This document shows positions 1 through 5,412 of a stretch of DNA of 7,544 bases, piece by piece. Positions within the stretch are counted from its first letter, which is position 1. Every line of letters starts with the position of its first letter. The translations under genes were made by a program, and so were the position numbers. Origin of the DNA: JALZHR01 sp036389695 (GTDB lineage: Bacteria; Acidobacteriota; Blastocatellia; Pyrinomonadales; Pyrinomonadaceae); the NCBI GenBank assembly GCA_036389695.1, contig DASVWG010000125.1, positions 1 through 7,544 of the forward strand, in the 5' to 3' direction. The notes under the pieces are model-generated. The model was not told the DNA's origin and made no database searches. It worked only from the letters and a program-made list of their open reading frames with translations.

Positions 1-1652
1 TCGAAGACGTTGGTGAAAGGCACAAAAGAATTATCGACCGAGCCGTCCTGATTCAATCTGACAACCACGCCGATGCTTGACGGCAACGCACTGTTAGCCA
101 GTTCGGCATTATAGATATACTCGCCGCCCACGACCGTAAAATCTCCGGCGATGATAATTTTCCCGTCCGGCTGCAAATTCAGAGTTTTCACCTCGACGCC
201 GGATTTGACGACATCGAGCCGGAAATTTTCGTCCGTCGAGCCGTCGGCGTTCAGACGCGCCAAGCCGATTCGCGTCCGGCTGCCGATTTTTCCGAAATTG
301 CCGCTGATTAAAATCTTTCCGTCAGGCAGATTACGAAATCCCAGAACCCAGCCGCCGAGGATATTCGACGTTTGAAAAGAGCTGTCGTGCGTGCCGTCCG
401 CGTTAAGCCGAACCAGTTTCTCGACGTTCGGCGAATTGTTGACCCGGTAATGCCCGCGAACCAGAATTTTGCCGTCCGGCTGGAGCCTGACCTCGGACGT
501 GCCGCCAAAGGAAAACTCGGCGGTCAGCGGCATATTATCGTTAAATAAATTGTCGAGGCTGCCGTCGGGAAACAGGCGGGAAATAAATTTAGTATTGACG
601 CCCGGCGTCAGCTGCAGACCGCCGTAAAGAATTATTTTTCCGTCCGGCTGAACGATTGCCTGCCCGACGGCGGCGGAGACAAACGGAAGCGAAAAATCCC
701 TGTCGAAAGTGCCGTCGGCGTTCAGGCGGACGATGCCTTTGTTTTTGGAAACGCTTCTGAGCAGCCCGCCTTCTTTAGAGGCGGTCTTAAAAAAGCCGTA
801 AACCAGCAATTTTCCGTCCGGCTGAACGGCGACGCTGATAACCGTTTCGCTGTTTCCGAATGAACCGGCATCGAAAACGACATCGAAATTCCGGTCGATT
901 AAACCGTGTTCGTCCAAAACCGCGAAATTTCTGCCGACCGTCATCCCGTCTCTTTTCACTTCAAACAAACCGCAGACCGCCGTTTTCCCGTCCGGCAGGA
1001 AAATTACGTTGCCGATTGAGCCGAAAGCGCCGACGGTGTAACCGGATTCGATGCCGCCGATTTCATCGAGCACAATCAGGTTTTCGGCAATCACCGAATT
1101 TTTTCTTTTGACTTTAAACTTTCCGTAAACGAACACCTTGCCGTCGCTTCTCGCTTTAAACGACACGGAGGCTGGATTTGTAATGGTGCGGGCAAAATTA
1201 AAACTGTAATCGAGCGAGCCGTCCGGATTCAGGCGAACAATCGCGCCGCCGGTTGCCAGAGCGATAAATTTTCCGTCGGGAAGCGGCTCCAGGGAATTCA
1301 GAAAAATATTTTCCGGCAGATTGAGAGCGGCGTCCAACGTCCCGTCGGCATTGAGCCGGGCAATATTCTTTCTTTCGGCATTGCCGATTTTATCGAAGCT
1401 GCCCGTAAAGACAATCTTTCCGTCAGCCTGCGGCAGCATTTTCTCGATGACGCCAGCTCTTTCCAAACGCGGCGCAAATGTCGTGTCGATTCCGCCGAGC
1501 GCGGCTGGCGAAGAAACGTTCGGGTTTCTCCGCTGACCGTAAAGCGTCGTGCCTGTCAGAAGCAGCGAAGTTAAGATTATCGAAAGAATGATTATTACCG
1601 GCGTAATTTTTAAAAAGGAAAATCGAGTATGGATTTCAAAAGTTTGTTTCAT
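1..1652 (-). CDS. Secreted delta-60 repeat (beta-propeller-like) protein, C-terminus cut by window edge
   Basis: I read this frame by hand as 550 uninterrupted codons from ATG at 1652-1650 to the left edge; no stop is in the window. Residues 1-15 form a charged N-region, about 16-37 a hydrophobic segment, and likely signal cleavage falls near LYGQ (37-40). Nine repeats follow, each with a core like LQPDGKIxxxGxF and then a RLNxDGSLDxxF strand. The DGK triplets sit at about residues 77, 126, 170, 221, 279, 337, 392, 444 and 496, a period of 44-58. Repeats 3 and 4 are variants with VLDExG in place of RLNxDG. These match the delta-60 (DUF5122) repeat family, whose members are exported and probably fold as propellers; no enzymatic role is established. 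The start is supported by GGAG seven bases upstream. A terminator precedes the gene, so it probably has its own promoter. Exported repeat protein: confident. Biological role: unknown. Confidence 0.88.
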   Translation of the reverse strand, partial: MKQTFEIHTRFSFLKITPVIIILSIILTSLLLTGTTLYGQRRNPNVSSPAALGGIDTTFAPRLERAGVIEKMLPQADGKIVFTGSFDKIGNAERKNIARLNADGTLDAALNLPENIFLNSLEPLPDGKFIALATGGAIVRLNPDGSLDYSFNFARTITNPASVSFKARSDGKVFVYGKFKVKRKNSVIAENLIVLDEIGGIESGYTVGAFGSIGNVIFLPDGKTAVCGLFEVKRDGMTVGRNFAVLDEHGLIDRNFDVVFDAGSFGNSETVISVAVQPDGKLLVYGFFKTASKEGGLLRSVSKNKGIVRLNADGTFDRDFSLPFVSAAVGQAIVQPDGKIILYGGLQLTPGVNTKFISRLFPDGSLDNLFNDNMPLTAEFSFGGTSEVRLQPDGKILVRGHYRVNNSPNVEKLVRLNADGTHDSSFQTSNILGGWVLGFRNLPDGKILISGNFGKIGSRTRIGLARLNADGSTDENFRLDVVKSGVEVKTLNLQPDGKIIIAGDFTVVGGEYIYNAELANSALPSSIGVVVRLNQDGSVDNSFVPFTNVF

Positions 1653-1659
1653 TTGACGA

Positions 1660-1663
1660 CTCC
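1660..1663 (-). promoter_or_regulatory. Ribosome binding site of the left delta-60 gene
   Basis: On the minus strand GGAG lies seven bases before the ATG at 1652-1650. The frame opens with a typical signal sequence, so this site supports that start. Confidence 0.6.
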
Positions 1664-1729
1664 GAAAAATTTGATTGAAGAGGCTGAGAACGGAAAATAA
1701 ATTAAAAACCGGAAAGGAATCCGAATTTA

Positions 1730-1773
1730 ATAATAAATGAAAATGCCAAACAAAAGCAACGTTTTGTTTGGCA
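1730..1773 (-). terminator. Intrinsic terminator of the aldehyde dehydrogenase gene
   Basis: Bases 1744-1755 and 1762-1773 form a perfect 12-bp stem around a six-base loop (1756-1761). On the minus strand the stem is followed at once by TTTTCATTTATTA. It starts 31 bases after the aldehyde dehydrogenase stop codon and lies upstream of the next minus-strand gene, so it should separate the two transcripts. The plus-strand side lacks a T-run, so I read it as one-directional. Confidence 0.85.
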
Positions 1774-1803
1774 CTATTTAACAGGCTGAATTTGTTTTGG
1801 TGA

Positions 1804-3222
1804 TTACTGGTTAACCACGACCAGCTTAATTTCGCTCATTTCTTCCATCGCGTAGCGCGCGCCTTCACGCCCGAAGCCGGATTGTTTGACGCCGCCGTAC
1901 GGCATATTATCCACGCGAAAAGTCGGCACGTCGTTGATTATTACGCCGCCGTATTCGAGATTACGCGCGGCGTATTCGGAATTTGCCAGATTTTGCGTAA
2001 AAACTCCGGCTTGCAAGCCGTATTTCGTTTGATTCGACAATTCGACGGCTTCGGCAAAATCCGAAAATTTTTCGACGACGGCTGCGGGAGCGAAAATTTC
2101 TTCGGCGACGGCGCGCATTTCCGCGCTGGTGCCGGTCACGACGGTCGCATCGAGCCGCGCGCCGTCGCGACCGCCGCCGCACAAAAATTCCGCGCCGCCT
2201 TCTCTGGCTTCATTCAGAATCGTTTCCGCTTTTTTCGCCGCGTCTTCGTCAATCATCACGGACAATTCCGTCGATTCATCGAGCGGATTTCCGACTTTCA
2301 ATTTTTGCGCCCGCGCGACAAATTTTTCCGTCCATTCGGAAAAGATTTTTTCGTGAATGTACAGGCGCTGCACCGAGATGCAGGTTTGACCGGCGTATGT
2401 GAAAGCGCCCATCACGTTTCTGTCCAGAGATTTTTCAAGGTCGGCGGATTCATCGACGATGACGGGCGCGTTGCCGCCGAGTTCGAGCGTAATCATTTTT
2501 CTTTCGGCTTGCGTCTTCAGATTCCAGCCGACCGCCGCGCTGCCCGTGAAAGTTATCATCGCGACGCGCTCGTCCTTTAAAACCGCGTCGATATATTTCA
2601 CGTCCATCGGCACGATTTGCAGCGCCGCCTTTGGCAAGTCGCTTTCGAGAAAAACTTCGCCGAGAAGGAGCGAAGTCAGAGGCGTTTTCGTGCTCGGTTT
2701 GATGATAATCGCATTTCGCGCGGCGAGCGCGGGCGCGACTTTGTGACCGACCAGATTCAAAGGAAAATTAAACGGCGTGATGCCGTAAATGACGCCGCGC
2801 GGAATGCGTTCGGTGTAAGCGGTTCTGCCTTTTCCCGTCGCAATCGTATCTACGGGAACGACTTCGCCCGCGAATCTTTCGGCTTCGCCTGCCGCCCAGT
2901 TAAATGTGGCGATGCCGCGCTCGACTTCGCCGCGCGCCGTCCGTATCGGTTTCGCGGCTTCTACGGCGATGGTGCGGGCGAATTCTTCTTTCCGTTTTTC
3001 GATGCCGTCAGCGATTTTTCGCAAGCCTTTGGCGATTTCGTAGCGCGGCAGATTTCGCATCTCTTTCGCCGCGCTTTCGGCGATGGCGACGGCTTCTTCG
3101 GTTTCGGCGGCGTCCGCCGAAAAAACTCCGGCTATCACTTCGTTCGTAAACGGATTTTTGACTTCAAAATCCTCTTTCGCCTCGCGCCACTCGCCGCCGA
3201 TTAAGATTTTTTTCGTGTTCAT
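1804..3222 (-). CDS. NAD(P)-dependent aldehyde dehydrogenase (family resembling ALDH F21, lactaldehyde/phosphonoacetaldehyde type)
   Basis: This 472-residue protein has the usual full length for a soluble cytoplasmic aldehyde dehydrogenase, which oxidises an aldehyde to a carboxylate with NAD(P)+. All expected motifs are present: TPFNFP with the oxyanion-hole Asn152, KPS with Lys175 in the cofactor site, FTGS at 225-228, ELGG with the general base Glu247, GQTC with the catalytic Cys281, EEIF at 374-377 contacting the cofactor, and the C-terminal signature MPYGGVKQSGFGREG at 440-454. The stretch GVIYGITPFNFPLNLVGHKV and the ending RVDNMPYGG resemble the F21 group (lactaldehyde and phosphonoacetaldehyde dehydrogenases, non-phosphorylating GAPDH-like enzymes). 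I cannot name the substrate. The start at 3222 gives a normal family N-terminus (ILIGGEW), although no clear Shine-Dalgarno precedes it. It is divergent from the cytochrome gene and monocistronic, with a terminator at 1730-1773. Confidence 0.95.
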   Translation of the reverse strand: MNTKKILIGGEWREAKEDFEVKNPFTNEVIAGVFSADAAETEEAVAIAESAAKEMRNLPRYEIAKGLRKIADGIEKRKEEFARTIAVEAAKPIRTARGEVERGIATFNWAAGEAERFAGEVVPVDTIATGKGRTAYTERIPRGVIYGITPFNFPLNLVGHKVAPALAARNAIIIKPSTKTPLTSLLLGEVFLESDLPKAALQIVPMDVKYIDAVLKDERVAMITFTGSAAVGWNLKTQAERKMITLELGGNAPVIVDESADLEKSLDRNVMGAFTYAGQTCISVQRLYIHEKIFSEWTEKFVARAQKLKVGNPLDESTELSVMIDEDAAKKAETILNEAREGGAEFLCGGGRDGARLDATVVTGTSAEMRAVAEEIFAPAAVVEKFSDFAEAVELSNQTKYGLQAGVFTQNLANSEYAARNLEYGGVIINDVPTFRVDNMPYGGVKQSGFGREGARYAMEEMSEIKLVVVNQ

Positions 3223-3316
3223 ATGTTTTAACGCCGATTTTTTAGGATTTAATAAGATTGGTTAGTATTTTATTTGAATTTATTCTGACTAATCTTTTTA
3301 AATCAGTGTGCAATTT

Positions 3317-3410
3317 CTTTGCGCGCTTTGCTTCTCAAGCGGGAGATATTTTTACAAAACTTAAATTTATTAAAGAAATTTTTCCCGCTTGAGAAGCAAA
3401 GCGCGCAAAG
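3317..3410. repeat. 94-nt intergenic palindrome with 28-bp perfect arms
   Basis: Bases 3317-3344 are the exact reverse complement of 3383-3410 (28 of 28). Pairing continues inward to 3353/3374 with one T-T mismatch and two G-T wobbles, giving arms of 37 positions and a 20-base loop. The outer arm is GC-rich (it includes GCGCGC and CTTCTCAAGCGGGA) and the centre is AT-rich. It lies in the divergent region, 94 bases from the aldehyde dehydrogenase start and 111 bases from the cytochrome start. No T-run follows either side, so it is not a standard intrinsic terminator. It may be a dispersed palindromic or MITE-like element, or a regulatory hairpin. I see no convincing target-site duplication. 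Confidence 0.9.
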
Positions 3411-3510
3411 CTACAAAAGCAGTTTTTTCGCAGACGAATTTTATTAAAATAATTGCGTTTGCTTTTTATTTTACGTTAAACTTTCCACTCGTTGTTATCA
3501 AATTTTTATC

Positions 3511-3516
3511 AAGGAG
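3511..3516 (+). promoter_or_regulatory. Ribosome binding site of the cytochrome c lipoprotein gene
   Basis: AAGGAG lies five bases before ATG 3522. This decides the start against an in-frame ATG at 3492, which would add ten residues before the signal peptide and has no comparable site. Confidence 0.85.
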
Positions 3517-3521
3517 AATTT

Positions 3522-4001
3522 ATGAATTTTTTGAAAATCGGTCTGCTTTTCGCGGCGCTGACGTTTTTTATCGTCGCCTGCACGCAAACCAATCCGGGCA
3601 ACAACGCCGCCACGGCGAATACGGCGAATAATAAAACTGCCGCCGTAAGCGCGACGCCGGCAGCGACAAACCAGACGCCGGACAATTCCGGCAAACAAAC
3701 CGAATCATTGCCGACCAGTCAATCGACCGAAACAGTTTCGGCGGGCGAAACCTATAAAACCATCTGCGCCAAATGTCATAAAGAAACCGGCGAAGGCGGC
3801 GACGTAGCCATCAACGGCAAGAAATTAAAAGTCCCGAACTTCAAAAGCGAGCGGATGAAAAACGACGAAGACGAAGACTTTATCGACGCCATCACCAACG
3901 GCATTCCCGAAGACGGGATGCCCGCCTTTAAAGACAAGCTAAACGATGAACAGATTAAAAATCTGGTTCAATACATCCGCAAAGACATTCAGGGAAAATA
4001 A
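3522..4001 (+). CDS. Monoheme class I cytochrome c, lipid-anchored
   Basis: The protein has 159 residues. Residues 1-19 are a lipoprotein signal peptide ending in a lipobox, IVAC, which puts the lipidated cysteine at Cys20. Residues 21-75 form a low-complexity linker rich in Ala, Thr, Asn and Gln, with no predicted fold. The heme domain follows: CAKCH (Cys82, Cys85, His86) binds heme covalently, and Met133 in GIPEDGMPAF is the likely distal ligand. The ending, DEQIKNLVQYIRK, is the C-terminal helix usual in the small cbb3-type/cytochrome c6-like fold. It should act outside the cytoplasmic membrane as a tethered electron carrier; its partners are not visible. It is transcribed divergently from the aldehyde dehydrogenase. 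No clear terminator follows before the tRNA, so transcripts could read on to the terminator at 4200-4226. Confidence 0.93.
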   Translation: MNFLKIGLLFAALTFFIVACTQTNPGNNAATANTANNKTAAVSATPAATNQTPDNSGKQTESLPTSQSTETVSAGETYKTICAKCHKETGEGGDVAINGKKLKVPNFKSERMKNDEDEDFIDAITNGIPEDGMPAFKDKLNDEQIKNLVQYIRKDIQGK

Positions 4002-4063
4002 TTGAGAAATGAAAAAGCATCGAGCCGTTGCCGCGTCAAAACCAAAGTTTTCGACCGGCAAAT

Positions 4064-4092
4064 TTGCAAATGCCAAGTCGAGCATCTAAAAT
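4064..4092 (+). promoter_or_regulatory. Sigma-70-like promoter of the tRNA-Arg gene
   Basis: TTGCAA (4064-4069) and TAAAAT (4087-4092) are separated by exactly 17 bases. They match the consensus boxes at four and five of six positions. Transcription would begin near 4099, a few bases before the mature tRNA 5' end at 4106. This is a prediction from spacing and sequence only. Confidence 0.6.
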
Positions 4093-4105
4093 TTAAAATT
4101 CAGAC

Positions 4106-4182
4106 GCACCCTTAGCTCAGTTGAATAGAGCGTCTGACTTCGGATCAGAAGGTCGTAGGTTTGAGTCCTACAGGGTGTACCA
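4106..4182 (+). tRNA. tRNA-Arg, anticodon TCG, CCA encoded
   Basis: A complete cloverleaf can be drawn. The acceptor stem pairs 4106-4112 with 4172-4178 and closes with a G1-U72 wobble. The D stem is 4115-4118/4128-4131, the anticodon stem 4133-4137/4145-4149 and the T stem 4155-4159/4167-4171; all these stem pairs are Watson-Crick. The anticodon loop 4138-4144 carries TCG (4140-4142), which reads CGA and probably CGG. Discriminator A73 is at 4179 and CCA at 4180-4182. The arginine identity bases A20 (4125), C35 and G36 are present, as is the G15/C48 pair. Oddly, position 19 is A (4124) and position 56 is T (4162), replacing the near-universal G19-C56 pair with A19-U56. It has its own promoter-like boxes and a terminator. 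Confidence 0.93.
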
Positions 4183-4199
4183 ATATTTTCAACAGTTGA

Positions 4200-4226
4200 G
4201 AGGCATCCGTTTGATGCCTTTTTCTT
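4200..4226 (+). terminator. Intrinsic terminator after tRNA-Arg
   Basis: AGGCATC (4201-4207) and GATGCCT (4213-4219) form a perfect 7-bp stem with a five-base loop, extended by a G-T pair at 4200/4220. The T-rich tail TTTTTCTT follows. It lies 18 bases after the CCA end and should release the tRNA precursor, and also any read-through from the cytochrome gene. Confidence 0.85.
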
Positions 4227-4386
4227 ATTCACATCTAAATTCACGCCTGAAACCTTTTGAAAAGCATAACATCCGAAGAGGAGCACATTCGAGTCTATGC
4301 GGTAATTGACCCTTTTTAGACACATTTTGCGCATTAGCAAGTGGAATGGATTTTTGTCCTTTGGGGCAGTAGATTTTGACCATCGA

Positions 4387-4392
4387 AAGGAG
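4387..4392 (+). promoter_or_regulatory. Ribosome binding site of the diiron MBL-fold gene
   Basis: AAGGAG lies six bases before ATG 4399. It supports this start over the longer open frame, which begins at a TTG at 4306 and would add 31 residues with no family character. Confidence 0.85.
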
Positions 4393-4398
4393 AAAATT

Positions 4399-5112
4399 AT
4401 GAAAATTACAGAAATCGCGCCGGACGTTTACCGGCTTTCGCTGTTTGTGCCGGAAGCCGATTTGCAGTTCAATCAATTTTTAGTTCGAGACGACGAACCG
4501 TTATTATTTCATACCGGAATGCGCGGGATTTTTCCGCTCGTGCGCGAAGCGGTGGAAAAAATCATCGACCCAGCTCAGCTAAGGCACATCGGGTTCAGCC
4601 ATTTCGAGGCGGACGAATGCGGAGCGCTGAACGAATGGCTGACGATTGCCCCGAACGCGGCGCCGGTCTGCAGTCTGGTCGGCGCGATGGTCAGCGTCAA
4701 CGATTTTGCCGCGCGTCCGGCAAAGGGCTTGACCGACGGCGAGACTTTTTCGACCGGAAAATTCAAATTCCGGTTTGTGCAGACGCCGCACCTGCCGCAT
4801 TGTTGGGAAGCGGGCTTGCTTTTTGAAGAAACCAATCGAATATTGTTCAGCTCGGATTTGTTTCATCAAAACGGCGATGTCGAAGCCCGAACGGAAAACG
4901 ACGTCATCGGGCGGGTGCGAGAAACTCTGGTTTCTTACCAAGCCAGCCCGCTTGCCGATTATATGCCGTATTCGCGGCAAACCGAGCGCAATTTTCAAAA
5001 GCTTATCGCGCTCGAACCGACGACCATTGCCGCGATGCACGGCTCGACTTTTACGGGCGACGGCACACAGGCATTGCGCGATATGCACTCGGTGATGCGC
5101 GAAGTTCTGTAG
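4399..5112 (+). CDS. Stand-alone oxygen-binding diiron protein with metallo-beta-lactamase fold (flavodiiron N-domain type)
   Basis: The protein has 237 residues and no signal peptide, so it is probably cytoplasmic. It carries the ligand set of flavodiiron (ODP) domains rather than a zinc beta-lactamase: His68-x-Glu70-x-Asp72 in SHFEADECG, His134 in LPHCWE, Asp153 in SSDLF and His214 in AAMHGS. The gaps of 18 residues (134 to 153) and 60 residues (153 to 214) agree with the family spacing as I know it. Flavodiiron proteins reduce O2 or NO using electrons from a C-terminal flavodoxin domain. That domain is missing here: the protein ends just after the MBL fold and no flavodoxin gene is adjacent. 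It could take electrons from a separate partner, act as an O2/NO sensor, or do something else. The residue after Asp72 is Glu73, where flavodiiron proteins often have His. Fold and metal site are confident; the reaction is not. Confidence 0.88.
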   Translation: MKITEIAPDVYRLSLFVPEADLQFNQFLVRDDEPLLFHTGMRGIFPLVREAVEKIIDPAQLRHIGFSHFEADECGALNEWLTIAPNAAPVCSLVGAMVSVNDFAARPAKGLTDGETFSTGKFKFRFVQTPHLPHCWEAGLLFEETNRILFSSDLFHQNGDVEARTENDVIGRVRETLVSYQASPLADYMPYSRQTERNFQKLIALEPTTIAAMHGSTFTGDGTQALRDMHSVMREVL

Positions 5113-5199
5113 AAAATAAAGGCGGCGCGTTAGGGATGTTCAAACGAATCAGCCGCCTGAGAAATACTATTAAAATTTTCGTGATTTGAGCAGAATAAC

Positions 5200-5229
5200 C
5201 CGTCGCAAAAATGAGCCTTTTTGCGACGG
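5200..5229. repeat. Perfect 12-bp hairpin between convergent genes
   Basis: CCGTCGCAAAAA (5200-5211) is the exact reverse complement of 5218-5229, with the six-base loop TGAGCC. The GC-rich half is at the base and the A/T run faces the loop, the opposite of a classic bidirectional terminator. No T-run follows on either strand. The position between convergent genes still suggests a role in ending transcription. Confidence 0.75.
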
Positions 5230-5378
5230 CTTGAGGCAACTTAATATTTATTAATTAATAAGGGAACAATCCTTCATTTAGAGTTATTTGCGGCGCGACT
5301 CGTTCGTTCGATAATGCTCCCGTTTCAATAATAGATAAAAAGGCTTCCCGGTTGGAACGTAACTTTTCTCATCAATTT

Positions 5379-5403
5379 AGAGACATTCTAAAACGTCTCT
5401 TTT
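5379..5403 (+). terminator. Possible weak terminator facing rightward transcription
   Basis: AGAGAC (5379-5384) pairs with GTCTCT (5395-5400) around a ten-base loop, and TTT follows. The stem is short and lies about 265 bases beyond the diiron gene stop, so it is only a candidate for stopping plus-strand transcripts before they run antisense into the next gene. Confidence 0.3.
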
Positions 5404-5412
5404 CAATGCCGT

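Larger units (their letters stand above)
5113..5412. other. Convergent intergenic region, no gene seen
   Basis: This 300-base stretch separates two convergent genes. I find no credible coding frame. It holds a 7-bp GC-rich inverted repeat with a 25-base loop just after the diiron stop codon (5120-5126/5152-5158, no T-run), the 12-bp hairpin at 5200-5229 and the possible terminator at 5379-5403. Between these the sequence is AT-rich and unremarkable, with one small CGTTCGTTCG repeat near 5300. Confidence 0.6.

Noticed and set aside
120..1500. Regularly spaced repeats (for example CCGTCCGGCTG) suggesting a CRISPR-like or tandem DNA array
   Set aside because: They encode the Q-P-D-G-K core of the protein repeats in one reading frame, are spaced 130-175 bases apart, and vary at silent positions.
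1882..3204. Long plus-strand open frames opposite the aldehyde dehydrogenase (about 232 and 195 codons)
   Set aside because: They lie antisense to a complete enzyme with every catalytic motif, are rich in Arg and Phe as expected from reversed codons, show no domain, and have no ribosome binding site.
3453..3481. Promoter for the cytochrome gene (TTGCGT, 17-base gap, TTAAAC)
   Set aside because: The spacing is right but the -10 box matches only three of six positions in an AT-rich region, so it could easily be chance.
3389..3631. An 80-codon plus-strand frame crossing the palindrome arm into the cytochrome gene
   Set aside because: It overlaps the cytochrome coding sequence out of frame, includes palindrome sequence and has no Shine-Dalgarno.
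4106..4398. tRNA 3' end as an integration site for a mobile element
   Set aside because: No integrase, no repeated copy of the tRNA 3' end elsewhere in the window, and no change in gene style downstream.
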